33,697 bases of DNA from Pusillimonas sp. MFBS29 (GTDB lineage Bacteria > Pseudomonadota > Gammaproteobacteria > Burkholderiales > Burkholderiaceae_B), in assembly GCF_020687695.1 (NCBI RefSeq), contig NZ_JAJEWL010000015.1, positions 1 to 33,697 on the forward strand, read 5' to 3'. The notes under the pieces are model-generated. The model saw nothing but the letters and a program-made list of their open reading frames with translations, was not told the DNA's origin and did not search any database. A program made the translations under genes and the position numbers. Position 1 is the first letter of the stretch, and every line of letters starts with the position of its first letter. This document shows positions 1 to 8,484 of this stretch, piece by piece.

Positions 1-84
1 GCGTATGGCTTTAGGAATTTTGAGAATTACCGATTAAGAGTCTTGGCTCAATGCGGTTGGAATGGTGTGATTAACCGAGTTTGA
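1..84 (+). CDS. ISL3-family transposase, C-terminal end (partial)
   Basis: An open frame enters from the left edge and ends at the TGA at 82-84. It gives 27 residues including GFRNFENYRLRVLAQCG, which resembles the extreme C-terminus of ISL3-family (DDE) transposases. The AT/GC-mixed stretch just downstream (about 98-118, with CCCCGATAATGGGG and then AAGAGCC) looks like the sub-terminal part of such an element. The family call rests on recognition of a short tail only; the catalytic part lies outside the window. Confidence 0.55.
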   Translation, partial: AYGFRNFENYRLRVLAQCGWNGVINRV

Positions 85-198
85 AGAATGTGCTGATCCC
101 CCGATAATGGGGAAGAGCCGTCCGCAGGCGTTTGCAGGAACCCTCAACAACACGCGGGAACCGGCGCGATCAGGCAAGAAAAAACCCCAACTGTGGCG

Positions 199-340
199 TT
201 AAGCATAAGTTGGCACGAAATAAAGCATAAGTTGGCACCAAACCATGGACTTAGCCGCCTCATCGATATCGCTAATAAAGCATAAGGTGGCACTTCGTTC
301 AGAAATAAAGCAAAAGATGGCACAGAAAATAAAGCATTGA
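199..340. repeat. Degenerate 19-bp direct repeats, probable transposon end
   Basis: Four near-copies of ATAAAGCATAAGTTGGCAC lie at 199-216 (one base short), 220-238, 275-293 and 305-323, followed by a half copy at 329-340. Start-to-start spacings are 21, 55, 30 and 24 bp. Clustered, imperfect transposase-binding repeats like these are characteristic of the ends of IS21-like and TnsB/TniA-type transposons, and I infer an orphan transposon end. Plasmid iterons are the alternative, but the irregular spacing argues against that. No matching transposase gene is in the window. Confidence 0.55.
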
Positions 341-616
341 TTAAAAAGGGGGTTTTCAACCGAGTTTTCATGCCTACCTCCCTAAGCAGTGAGTGTGCAT
401 CAAAGGAAGGAGAGAATCAAACGCTTTGAGATATCGCCCCTCTATACGGCCTGCTCCAAATCAATGTTCGAGTTTTCCACCCGGTTAGGGGAGCATATCT
501 ACGAGAGCCTAATCGCGCTTGCTGGTGCTGAAGCATTTCGATGTTTTATCTACTTGCGACAGCTACAAAACGCCAGCTTGAAATCCAATTGAGCTAGATT
601 TTTGCGCGGCGTTACG
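341..616. other. Intergenic stretch with one doubtful small ORF
   Basis: This stretch separates the transposon debris from the DedA gene. The only plus-strand frame of note is 389-592 (67 codons, GTG start), which has no recognisable motif and no convincing ribosome-binding site, so I do not call it a gene. No terminator or promoter could be supported. Confidence 0.4.
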
Positions 617-1300
617 CTATGGCTCCTCGTCGGCACTGGCTTGCTGCAGTATTGAAATCGTACTAAGCGGTGCGAGTTTAATGAGAGGAGTTGTTCTATG
701 CCGACTCTGCCATCGTGCTGCTAAATAGGTAAGAACGATCAAAATCATCGCGATGACACCAAGATATGCAAAAGGGGGCAAGAGCGCTAACGCTTGTGAA
801 ACGGTGTCCTGGAAAATATATCCCAAAACCAGCGCGGAGCCTGCCCAAATCATGGAACCCATCGCGTCATAAACAAGAAATTTGCGCAAGCTTGTCCTGT
901 TCATTCCTGCAAGCAGTGTCGTCATTATGCCAGCGCCTGGCAAAAACTTTGCAACCAATAATGCGTTAAGTCCGTGTTTTTGATAAAAGCTGGCGCTACG
1001 CATGACACACACTTCTGGTGACATGGACAAATGGCAGATTCTACGCGTCAATATGCTGCCGAACCGGCGACCCATCCAGTACCACACGAGGTCGGCCAAA
1101 AGGCAAGCGAGAACAGCCATACCGAGCATCCCACAAAGTGAGGCTGCACCAGCCATGGTTGCCGGGAGCGAGCCGGCGACAATTAGTGAGGGATAGGCAG
1201 GCATAGGCAAACCGACCTGCTCCAGAAAAACCGTTACGGACAAGAGTAGCTCGGTGTGCTGTTCGAAGGTCACTCGCACTAGGTGAAGCAAATAGTCCAT
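617..1300 (-). CDS. DedA-family integral membrane protein
   Basis: A 227-residue inner-membrane protein of the DedA/SNARE-associated family (VTT domain), whose members are linked to undecaprenyl-phosphate or phospholipid flipping and to proton-motive-force and drug tolerance. Family hallmarks seen are EQVGLPMPA at residues 27-35, the re-entrant KFLPGAG at 118-124 followed by TTLLAGMNR, and hydrophobic segments near 38-75, 115-133, 148-165 and 177-196. Its length is typical. The start is supported by CGGAG seven to nine bases upstream of the ATG. The soluble tail after residue 200 is unusually Thr/Ser/Leu-rich. It points the same way as the efflux operon but lies 140 bp downstream of it, so it may be its own unit. 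The substrate is not deducible. Confidence 0.85.
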   Translation of the reverse strand: MDYLLHLVRVTFEQHTELLLSVTVFLEQVGLPMPAYPSLIVAGSLPATMAGAASLCGMLGMAVLACLLADLVWYWMGRRFGSILTRRICHLSMSPEVCVMRSASFYQKHGLNALLVAKFLPGAGIMTTLLAGMNRTSLRKFLVYDAMGSMIWAGSALVLGYIFQDTVSQALALLPPFAYLGVIAMILIVLTYLAARWQSRHRTTPLIKLAPLSTISILQQASADEEP

Positions 1301-1440
1301 GATGTTGTCTCCGTTTGATCTTTCTGTGTAAAGTCAATTCTAGGGAGTCGCTTCATTACGCGGTAGGCCTAAAGAAGTTCTCACTATATTGCCCTCCAGG
1401 CATCAATCGAAGCGGGTCATCATTTTGCTGAACTGCTTAT

Positions 1441-2472
1441 TTACTCGATACGAATCGTTGGCGTTGTAGACATGCCTACCCTCAGTTTCGCTGCCGAAGG
1501 CTGACCGGGATCAATTCGTATGCGCACAGGCAAGCGCTGTACGATCTTCGTGAAGTTGCCGGTAGCATTGTGCGGGGCAAGTAGAGAATAGCTGGCTCCG
1601 CTGGCCGGCCCGAGGCTGTCTACAGTTCCTTTCAACTCATCTCCGGGCAAGGCATCTACCTCGATATCTACAGTCTGCCCCTCTTGCACGCGCGCCAGTT
1701 GCGTTTCTCGGAAATTTGCCCTTATGTAGACTGCGTCTAGGGGAACTATCGCCAGCAACGGCTTTCCTGCATGGATGAACGAGCCAATACGGACTGACTT
1801 TTTTCCCACTGTGCCGCTAATCGGTGCAACGATACGGGTATAAGAAAGTTTGAGTTCCGATGCTGCCTCGGCGGAGCGCGCCTGTGCCAGTGCCGCCTCT
1901 ACTTTTGCCAGATCAGCCTTCAGAATATCCACCTGCTGCCGAGCACTTTCCAGACCGGCTTGGCTTTTCTCGCGCGCAGCCTGCTGAATGTTCAACTGTG
2001 CTTCGGACTGCTGTAGAGCCTGCACCGTTCCCGAGCCATCTTTGGCTAGATTGCGGTAACGCTTGTGATTTGTTTTGGCCAACTTAAGCGCGGCTTCGCT
2101 TGCAGCCACCGCTGCTTGTGCCTGCCGTATAGTGGAGCCCTGTTGCATCAAGCGCGCTTTCAGACCTGCAATGGTAGCCTGTGCGCTGGATACTTGCGCC
2201 TTTGCTGCGTTTACCGCCACGACGAAATCGCGATCGTCTATGGTGGCGAGCATTTGCCCTTTCTTTACGTGTTGGTTATCTTCGATCAATACATCCTCGA
2301 CAACACCCGATACTTGAGACGCGACCATAGTGAAGTCTGCTTGCACATATGCATCGTTTGTCGATTGCGTCGACGCCCTCGATTCGTGGCGATTAAGACA
2401 GAGCACGCTGCTGATTACCACTACAGGCGACAGTAGCGCAACAATAATCTTGGCTTTCATTGGTAATGCCAT
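1441..2472 (-). CDS. HlyD/EmrA-type periplasmic adaptor (membrane fusion protein)
   Basis: This 343-residue adaptor links an inner-membrane MFS pump to an outer-membrane channel. An uncleaved N-terminal membrane anchor spans about residues 7-25. A lipoyl half-motif follows at about 42-85 (VSGVVEDVLIEDNQHVKKGQ), then an Ala/Gln/Lys-rich alpha-helical hairpin at about 88-205. The second lipoyl half starts at SYTRIVAPISGTVGKKSVRIG, and a beta-barrel segment (RANFRETQLARVQEGQTVDIEVDALPG) closes the protein. This order is that of EmrA/FarA/VceA proteins. The start codon lies 14 bp after the end of the MFS gene, so the three genes from 5611 down to 1441 form one operon. The exported compound cannot be inferred. 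Confidence 0.9.
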   Translation of the reverse strand: MALPMKAKIIVALLSPVVVISSVLCLNRHESRASTQSTNDAYVQADFTMVASQVSGVVEDVLIEDNQHVKKGQMLATIDDRDFVVAVNAAKAQVSSAQATIAGLKARLMQQGSTIRQAQAAVAASEAALKLAKTNHKRYRNLAKDGSGTVQALQQSEAQLNIQQAAREKSQAGLESARQQVDILKADLAKVEAALAQARSAEAASELKLSYTRIVAPISGTVGKKSVRIGSFIHAGKPLLAIVPLDAVYIRANFRETQLARVQEGQTVDIEVDALPGDELKGTVDSLGPASGASYSLLAPHNATGNFTKIVQRLPVRIRIDPGQPSAAKLRVGMSTTPTIRIE

Positions 2473-2486
2473 GATGGTTGTTCGTA

Positions 2487-4058
2487 TTAGGAAGATGAAA
2501 CAGAAGAGGCTATCGTTGCCGTCCGCGAATCCGGTGCAGGGATATAACTAAGTCGCAGCACTAACGGAATCAAGAGCAGAGCCAGAATGCCCATCACACG
2601 ATAGGCATCCCCAATAGACAACACCAACGATTGCCGGCTAATGATCAGGGCGAGCATCGAAGGCTCAGGCGAAAGCGATGAGGGATTGCTTGTAAGGGCG
2701 GCATGGTTCAGGAGCATCTCGGCATGAAAGCGCCCGCGTACCGTAACCAGGTGGCCGACCACGGCAGCACCAAGCAAAACCCCGAAGGCTCGCAGCGTGT
2801 TGACGATACCGGACACATATGGGCCCTCCGGAGGCTGCACAACGCTCGTGCATAGAAATAACATCGATATCACGGCCATAGGCTGACCAAATGCCTGCAA
2901 GATTTGCACCAAGAAGAACTGATCGCGATTCCAGTTAGAGGTTAATTGCGCACCGAAGAAGCATGCCAGCGAAATCAGCAGAAGTCCCAGCACAAACATA
3001 AGTCGTGCATCGAACCATTTTTGATATAGCAACAAGGCCACTCCAGCCCCGAGGAAGAGCTGCGGGATGGCGACGATGAGACCGATAGGCGCCATCTGTC
3101 TCTGCCGGTAGTCTTGAAGGAGCCCAAGATAGCCTGATGGCAATAACGAGCTGGATATCAGCACCACCAGCAGGAAGATGAACAGCGTGAAGCCCAGTGC
3201 CAGATTTCTGCGTTCCAGGATCTGCAACTTGATAAATGGTGATGGGTGATACCATTCGGTCAGCAGATAGATGCACAGCAGCACCAGGCTAACGGCCAGT
3301 GATATCACGATCAATGGCGAATGAAGCCAATCCAGCCGCTCGCCTTGCCCCAATGCCACTGCAATCAAACCAAGAGCGGGCAACCCGCAAGCCATGCCGA
3401 ACCAGTTGGCCTGTCGGAAGCGCGAGACCTGGACGGGCTCCTTTGGCAATCCCCAGGCTATTAAACACCCTGAGACGACGGCCAGCGGAATGGTCTGCCA
3501 ATACACCCAACGCCAGTCGAGCAGACCATCAGCCCAGTAGCCTGCCAGCCAAATAGAGAGGTTCGGCGTGAAAGTGGCAGTCATTGCATATAGACCCAAC
3601 CCATGCAAGCGTATGGGCGGCGGCAGGAACTTCAGGGCCGCCATCATAAGCAGTGGAATCATCGTGCCGCAGGCCACACCTTGTAACACGCGCAACAGCA
3701 ACAACAGCTTGATATCCTGGATGAAAGGCAAAACTAAAGCCAACAGCGCACTGACACCCAGCACCCACAACTCGAAGCGGCGCAGCGAGAGCGTTATGGC
3801 AAACCACGCCGAGAAAGGCATCGCAATTAACTCTCCGGCACTATACCCGGTGGTGATCCAGGAAGCGTCATCAAAACCGAATCCAAGCACCCCACGTATA
3901 TCCGCAAGAGCCAATGCACCAACGCGATTATTCAACCCTGCCATCATGGCGGCAATGAAAATGCCGGTCAGCCCCACCATGAGCCGAATGGAGAAACCTG
4001 CCATCGGCGCCCCAAGTGCCGGGGTGGCCACCGGCTGCGACAATGCGACGCCGCTCAT
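2487..4058 (-). CDS. DHA2-family MFS drug transporter (EmrB/QacA type)
   Basis: A 523-residue, 14-segment major-facilitator proton antiporter. The N-terminal half has the family layout: LADIRGVLGFGFDDASWITTGY after the first membrane segment, and GVACGTMIPLLMM corresponding to motif C. The length fits EmrB-like pumps (about 500-520). The ATG overlaps the end of the outer-membrane-channel gene (ATGA overlap at 4055-4058), showing translational coupling, and the HlyD adaptor follows directly. Together these make an EmrAB-TolC-like system for amphipathic drugs or fatty acids; the substrate is inference by family only. Confidence 0.9.
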   Translation of the reverse strand: MSGVALSQPVATPALGAPMAGFSIRLMVGLTGIFIAAMMAGLNNRVGALALADIRGVLGFGFDDASWITTGYSAGELIAMPFSAWFAITLSLRRFELWVLGVSALLALVLPFIQDIKLLLLLRVLQGVACGTMIPLLMMAALKFLPPPIRLHGLGLYAMTATFTPNLSIWLAGYWADGLLDWRWVYWQTIPLAVVSGCLIAWGLPKEPVQVSRFRQANWFGMACGLPALGLIAVALGQGERLDWLHSPLIVISLAVSLVLLCIYLLTEWYHPSPFIKLQILERRNLALGFTLFIFLLVVLISSSLLPSGYLGLLQDYRQRQMAPIGLIVAIPQLFLGAGVALLLYQKWFDARLMFVLGLLLISLACFFGAQLTSNWNRDQFFLVQILQAFGQPMAVISMLFLCTSVVQPPEGPYVSGIVNTLRAFGVLLGAAVVGHLVTVRGRFHAEMLLNHAALTSNPSSLSPEPSMLALIISRQSLVLSIGDAYRVMGILALLLIPLVLRLSYIPAPDSRTATIASSVSSS

Positions 4059-5611
4059 TGCTTCACCTGTGACTGTGCTGCGACCGACAAGACGGTAGCA
4101 GTAGTCTCTGATGCCGAGGATATCAACGAGTCATCGCCGAGAATCGACGACTCAGCATTCTGTCCCTCCGGGTCCCACCCGCCGCCCAGCGATTTGTATA
4201 GATTGACTACGGTCAGTGCAGCGTCGGTTGCACTAGCGTTGAGTCTGGTTTGGCTGGCGAGCAGGCTCCTCTGCGCCGTCAGTACACTAAGATAGTCAGC
4301 AGCTCCTTGTTGGTAACCGCGTTCAGCAGTACGCAGAGCCTGCTTGTTCTGTTCATATGAAACCAGCAGCTCACTGTACTGACGCTGCTGGGCAGCCCAG
4401 GCGTCGAGCGCATTATCCACTTCGTGCCAGGCTCGCAATACTATTTGCCTATAAGTGATCGCAGCGGATTTCTGTCGTGATTCATTCAGAGCCAGGCGTT
4501 GCATCAATCGACCGCCCTGAAAAATAGGAAGATAAATCGTTGGGCCAATCGAAAAAAGGCGGGAATCCCAACTATCTAGATCTCCACTTTCGAATGCCTC
4601 TACCCCAATCCTTCCTTTTAAGCCTATACGCGGGTAGAAATCAGCCTTCGCTATGCCGATAGCTGCAGTGGCAGCATGGAGCTTCGCTTCAGCGCGCAGA
4701 ATATCGGGACGTCGGTGAGCCAGTTCAGAAGGGATACCAACTGGTACGCTAGTTGGAAGCGTCGGCAAGGGCATTGCTTTACCTAGCGCCGCATCAAGTG
4801 CGCGAGGCCTCTCCCCCAATAGCAAGGCAAGCGCGTTCATCAGCTGATTTCTTCGCGAGATCAACTCAGGCACCATGGCCTTATTCGTAGCCAGCTGCGC
4901 TCTGGCCGAGGAGGTTTCGAATCGCGTTGCGACGCCATTGCGCACACGGCTTTCAGCCAGCTTCAAGGTACGCTGCGCAACGGCGAGATTCTCTTGAGCA
5001 ATGTCCAGCTGGGACTGTATTCCACGTAGCCGCAAATAAGTACGGGCCACTTCGGCAGATACCGCTACCCTGACTGCCTCGCGGTCATACCCAATCGCTT
5101 CCATGGACGCAGTGGCTCCTTCTCGCACTCGTCGCGCCTTGCCCCACAGATCGATCTCCCAACTAGCATCAAATCCAATCTGCCAAAAGTCACTAGGCCC
5201 CGCAGGCGCGCCTAAAGCGACGAACTTGCCATTTTCGCTGAGCCGCTCACGCGTGTAACGGGAGTCGGCACTCACGCTGGGGAACAGCTGTGACGATGCA
5301 ATACCAAGCTGTGCACGGCTTTGTTCAATACGTTCGGACGCCAACTGAAAATCCAGATTGTCATCCTGTGCACGCCGCTGCAACTTCGCCAACAGCGGGT
5401 CGTCGAATATTAACCACCACATTTTGGGCACATCAGCGTCAGAAATCGAGAGTGGCACCCTGTAGCCTGTCCTGGGCGCTAGTATCACTTGGCTAAGTTC
5501 GCTGTCAGGTGGAATGAAATTGGGCCCAACCGTGCAGCCGACCAGAGAAGCCATGCATAGCACAGCACGTACACACTGATGCAGTTGTGAAAGCATTGGT
5601 CTTGAGTTCAT
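4055..5611 (-). CDS. Outer-membrane efflux lipoprotein (NodT/OprM family)
   Basis: A TolC-like outer-membrane channel with two OEP repeats, giving 518 residues from the start chosen here. An upstream in-frame start at 5746 would add 45 residues without signal character. The ATG at 5611 instead gives a clean lipoprotein signal, with lipobox LVGC and Cys26 followed by TVGPNFIPP, the usual mature start of NodT-family channels. GGCGGGA lies just upstream of this ATG as a possible ribosome-binding site. DADVPKMWWLIFDDPLLAKLQ and the later GWDPEGQ are typical of the family. It is the first gene of the efflux operon and overlaps the MFS gene by 4 bp. The promoter lies in the 5612-5881 region facing the sigma-factor gene. 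Confidence 0.9.
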   Translation of the reverse strand: MNSRPMLSQLHQCVRAVLCMASLVGCTVGPNFIPPDSELSQVILAPRTGYRVPLSISDADVPKMWWLIFDDPLLAKLQRRAQDDNLDFQLASERIEQSRAQLGIASSQLFPSVSADSRYTRERLSENGKFVALGAPAGPSDFWQIGFDASWEIDLWGKARRVREGATASMEAIGYDREAVRVAVSAEVARTYLRLRGIQSQLDIAQENLAVAQRTLKLAESRVRNGVATRFETSSARAQLATNKAMVPELISRRNQLMNALALLLGERPRALDAALGKAMPLPTLPTSVPVGIPSELAHRRPDILRAEAKLHAATAAIGIAKADFYPRIGLKGRIGVEAFESGDLDSWDSRLFSIGPTIYLPIFQGGRLMQRLALNESRQKSAAITYRQIVLRAWHEVDNALDAWAAQQRQYSELLVSYEQNKQALRTAERGYQQGAADYLSVLTAQRSLLASQTRLNASATDAALTVVNLYKSLGGGWDPEGQNAESSILGDDSLISSASETTATVLSVAAQSQVKQ

Positions 5612-5819
5612 GGCGGTGTCCCGCCGGATCATGCACCGGCATTGCAAAGACATTCTTGTGACCGTCTTCAGAACAAATCTTAAATGCAGCCGAAGCACGG
5701 CAGAAGGGTCGTAAATGGGCTCAGGGTGTTGTATATCGGACAACAATCAACTATTGTCAGTACTTACGGGGACACGAAATAGACCGAATTGCGAGTACAT
5801 TATCGTGAAACAAATCGAG

Positions 5820-5846
5820 TATCAGAAATACTATGAAACGCGCGTC
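5820..5846 (+). promoter_or_regulatory. Possible weak ECF41 autoregulatory promoter
   Basis: TATCAGA (5820-5826), a 16-bp spacer and CGTC (5843-5846) match 5 of 7 bases of the -35 and all four of the -10 of the ECF41 promoter described for this sigma family (TGTCACA, 16 bp, CGTC). It lies 36 bp before the sigma-factor ATG, a suitable place for autoregulation. The -35 has two mismatches, so this is only suggestive. On the other strand the same bases can be read as a sigma70-like TTGACG for the efflux operon. Confidence 0.3.
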
Positions 5847-5861
5847 AATGTTGAAAAACGT

Positions 5862-5879
5862 GCGGATATAGTCATCCGC
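5862..5879. repeat. Inverted repeat at the translation start of the sigma gene
   Basis: GCGGAT (5862-5867) and ATCCGC (5874-5879) form a perfect 6-bp inverted repeat with a 6-base loop, ending two bases before the sigma-factor ATG. It occupies the place where the ribosome-binding site should be. It could act as an mRNA hairpin limiting translation or as a protein-binding site; no function is proven. Confidence 0.4.
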
Positions 5880-5881
5880 TC

Positions 5882-6763
5882 ATGAACGAAGCTGCACCAA
5901 TCTTTGAGCAGCTTCGCTCACGATTGCAGCAAATCGCATATCGAATGTTAGGCTCGGTCGCCGATGCCGAAGACATCGTACAAGACGCGTGGCTGCGTTG
6001 GCACGGAGCGGCTAAGCACTGTATCGAGAACGAGGAAGCCTGGCTCGTCACTGTCACGACCCGCTTATCTATTGACAGGCTCCGCGCTATCAAGGCACAA
6101 CGTGAACAATACTCTGGCATATGGTTGCCTGAGCCTCTCATGACCGCATTTCCCGCCACGCCGGAAGATATCCGAGAGCGTGCCGACGACGTGTCCATGG
6201 CTTTTCTACTACTGCTCGAACAACTCACGCCTGAAGCACGTGCAGCATTTCTTTTGCACGAGGTTTTTGATGCTGACTATAACCAGATTGCATCATCCCT
6301 AGGGAAAACACAGGCAGCATGTCGCCAGTTGGTTAGCCGCGCAAGAAAACAGCTACGCAACAATCAATCGCGCCCTACCGTGTCAACCAAAACACAACAC
6401 CATTTATTGCAGACATTCGCGCAAGTGCTGGAACGCGGGGATTTCGCGGGGATTATTGCTCTGCTCGCCGACGATGCTGTGTTAATGGGCGACGGTGGCG
6501 GTAAGATGACCAGCTTCCCAAAACCTATGCTCGGTGGGAGACGAATTGCACAGCTTTTCTTGGCTGCATCACTGCGCTACAAGACCGCGCTTCGCATTGA
6601 ACTTGCCACACTGAATGAGCAGTGGGCTTTATTACGTTATATCCAGGGTGAGCTCGAATCAGCATTAATGTTCGAAGTCGAGGACGAACACATTGCCCGC
6701 ATTTTCGTTCAACGTAATCCCGCCAAGCTGATACGCATCGCCGCAGCCTATTCGCGGCGCTGA
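5882..6763 (+). CDS. ECF41-family RNA polymerase sigma factor (intact, SnoaL-like C-terminus)
   Basis: A 293-residue extracytoplasmic-function sigma factor. Region 2 is at about residues 9-75 (MLGSVADAEDIVQDAWLRW), region 4 at about 105-160 (LTPEARAAFLLHEVFDADYNQIAS), and a fused SnoaL/NTF2-like domain follows at about 172-290. The three motifs that define ECF41 proteins are all visible: WLPEP at 81-85 in the linker, DGGGK at 204-208, and NPAKL at 279-283 (usually NPDKL). In studied members the C-terminal domain takes the place of an anti-sigma factor and tunes activity from within the same chain. A carboxymuconolactone-decarboxylase-like gene follows, as is usual for ECF41 loci. A second, damaged paralogue lies at 25852-26601. 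Confidence 0.93.
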   Translation: MNEAAPIFEQLRSRLQQIAYRMLGSVADAEDIVQDAWLRWHGAAKHCIENEEAWLVTVTTRLSIDRLRAIKAQREQYSGIWLPEPLMTAFPATPEDIRERADDVSMAFLLLLEQLTPEARAAFLLHEVFDADYNQIASSLGKTQAACRQLVSRARKQLRNNQSRPTVSTKTQHHLLQTFAQVLERGDFAGIIALLADDAVLMGDGGGKMTSFPKPMLGGRRIAQLFLAASLRYKTALRIELATLNEQWALLRYIQGELESALMFEVEDEHIARIFVQRNPAKLIRIAAAYSRR

Positions 6764-6957
6764 TGCCTTCGTCGGTGAGCCTCGGGGATCACCCCCACAT
6801 GACTGCCTCTATTTGATGCGCATAAGGCAACACTGTGAGCCTGTTTGTAGGCCTACCGCCACACACCATTGCTACCTACCATGATGACACGCGGCCTTCT
6901 GCCGTGATCGGTGTCCTGTAAACCAGGGCGCTGTCCCCATAATCCTCTGGAGCAATC

Positions 6958-7437
6958 ATGACACAGCGTATCAACTACATCCAACAATCACCTGAACTAT
7001 TCAAGACGTTCATGCAGTTCAGCAACACCCTGAAGAACACCACTATCGAAGAGTCAATTCGCGATCTAGTATCGATTCGCGCCTCTCAGTTGAACGGCTG
7101 CAGCTTCTGCCTCGATATGCATGTGAAGGAAGCACGCATTCACGGTGAACGAGAACTTCGTATCCACCATTTGGCAGCATGGCGCGAATCCACACTCTTT
7201 GAACCCCGTGAACGCGCAGCACTCGCCTGGACCGAAGTCCTGACGAAACTACCTGAACACGGCGTCTCCGACGAAATCTACGATCGAGTGCGCACTCAAT
7301 TAAGCGAAAAGGAGCTTTCCGACTTGACGTTCGACGTGATGGCTATCAACGCATGGAATCGCGCAAATGTTGCATTCAAAACTGTCCCTGGTTCGGCCGA
7401 TAAGGCTTTCGGATTGGACAAAGCCAACCTCGCCTGA
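6958..7437 (+). CDS. Carboxymuconolactone decarboxylase/AhpD-like protein
   Basis: A 159-residue alkylhydroperoxidase-like protein of the CMD superfamily. The CxxC redox pair is C48-S-F-C51 with the downstream H55, inside the conserved context IRASQLNGCSFCLDMHVKEAR. The later LTFDVMAINAWNRANVAF fits the single-domain AhpD-like subfamily. Such genes are the classic neighbours and direct targets of ECF41 sigma factors, so a redox or peroxide-linked role is likely, although many family members have no known substrate. GGAG lies 6-9 bases before the ATG. The 194-bp gap after the sigma gene held no clear ECF41 promoter, so the gene may be read through from upstream. Confidence 0.92.
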   Translation: MTQRINYIQQSPELFKTFMQFSNTLKNTTIEESIRDLVSIRASQLNGCSFCLDMHVKEARIHGERELRIHHLAAWRESTLFEPRERAALAWTEVLTKLPEHGVSDEIYDRVRTQLSEKELSDLTFDVMAINAWNRANVAFKTVPGSADKAFGLDKANLA

Positions 7438-7509
7438 ACGACGACTTGCCCCCAGTCGCCCTACAGGCAGGCATCCGGGGCATCGAAAAACCTATTTGGA
7501 GATTTAATC

Positions 7510-8430
7510 ATGCTTAGTTTAGACAACACCTTAGCTCCCGACTGTGTGGCAACCGCGGATCTGGTGCCATCACGTTACGCAGTGCAGATCGGCAACATTG
7601 ACGTACTAGTGATCAGCGATGGAGTTCTACCTCTTCCCACCGCAATGCTCGGACATAATGCAGATCCCGTCGACCGGGCCGCCTGGATGGAAGACATGTT
7701 CTTACCGCCGGACGCGTTCGGTTGGGCGCTGAACGTGGTCGTGGTACGCAGTGGCGAGCAGATCATACTAATCGATGCTGGACTAGGATCTGACCCTGAC
7801 TTGCAACTGCCCCGAGCAGGACAGACCGTAAAACGACTGCAGGCCGCTGGCATCGACCTTGCCAGCGTGACCGATGTGGTACTCACTCATATGCATATGG
7901 ACCACATCGGTGGACTACTTGTCGAAGGTGTGAAGGATCAGCTGCGATCCGATCTGCGTATCCATGTGGCGGCTGCCGAGGTCAAGTTTTGGGAGTCGCC
8001 TGACTTCTCCCGAACGTCGATGCCGAGTGGCTTCCCAGATGCGCTTCGGTCAACTGCGACCCGATTCATAAAGGAGTACGGCAGCTACCTGCAACCGTTC
8101 GAGGACGAATACGAGGTAGCTCCGGGGGTGGTTGCCCGACGTACGGGTGGTCATACCCCAGGACACGTCGTAATTCGTGTAGCGTCTGAAGGTGAAGGAC
8201 TAACTTTCGCCGGTGACGCCGTCTTTACAGTTGGATTTGACCACCCCGACTGGTACAACGGCTTCGAACATGATCCTGAGGAAGCAGCTCGCGTTCGACG
8301 CGGCCTGTTACAGGAAGTCGCAACATCCGGCGAGCTGCTGGTGGCAACTCACCTGCCGTTTCCATCTGTTGGTCGAGTGGCGGTCGATGGCGATGCCTTC
8401 CGTTGGGTACCCGTATTCTGGGACTACTAA
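7510..8430 (+). CDS. MBL-fold metallo-hydrolase
   Basis: A 306-residue metallo-beta-lactamase-fold enzyme. The zinc motif HMHMDH is at residues 127-132 (after VTDVVLT). Further ligands are probably H215 in RRTGGHTPGH, D236 in TFAGDAVF, and the late His in ATHLPFPS. The layout resembles lactonase/glyoxalase-II-like hydrolases (quorum-quenching N-acyl-homoserine lactonases and relatives), but the substrate cannot be told from sequence. A weak hydrophobic stretch at the N-terminus is not a convincing signal peptide, so the enzyme is probably cytoplasmic. GGAG lies upstream of the ATG. The gene is followed by its own terminator hairpin. Confidence 0.9.
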   Translation: MLSLDNTLAPDCVATADLVPSRYAVQIGNIDVLVISDGVLPLPTAMLGHNADPVDRAAWMEDMFLPPDAFGWALNVVVVRSGEQIILIDAGLGSDPDLQLPRAGQTVKRLQAAGIDLASVTDVVLTHMHMDHIGGLLVEGVKDQLRSDLRIHVAAAEVKFWESPDFSRTSMPSGFPDALRSTATRFIKEYGSYLQPFEDEYEVAPGVVARRTGGHTPGHVVIRVASEGEGLTFAGDAVFTVGFDHPDWYNGFEHDPEEAARVRRGLLQEVATSGELLVATHLPFPSVGRVAVDGDAFRWVPVFWDY

Positions 8431-8446
8431 TCACTTGTTAAGCCTG

Positions 8447-8472
8447 GCCCGAACAATCGGGCTTTCTTTTTT
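8447..8472 (+). terminator. Rho-independent terminator after the MBL hydrolase
   Basis: GCCCGA (8447-8452) and TCGGGC (8457-8462) pair around a 4-base loop, and TTTCTTTTTT follows at 8463-8472. The cupin ribosome-binding site (GGAGG) begins directly after the T-run, so read-through would set cupin expression unless a hidden promoter exists. Confidence 0.8.
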
Positions 8473-8484
8473 GGAGGATTTCTT

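Noticed and set aside
6764-6957. Expected ECF41 promoter before the CMD gene
   Set aside because: Searched by eye; no TGTCACA-like and CGTC pair at the right spacing was found, so none is reported.
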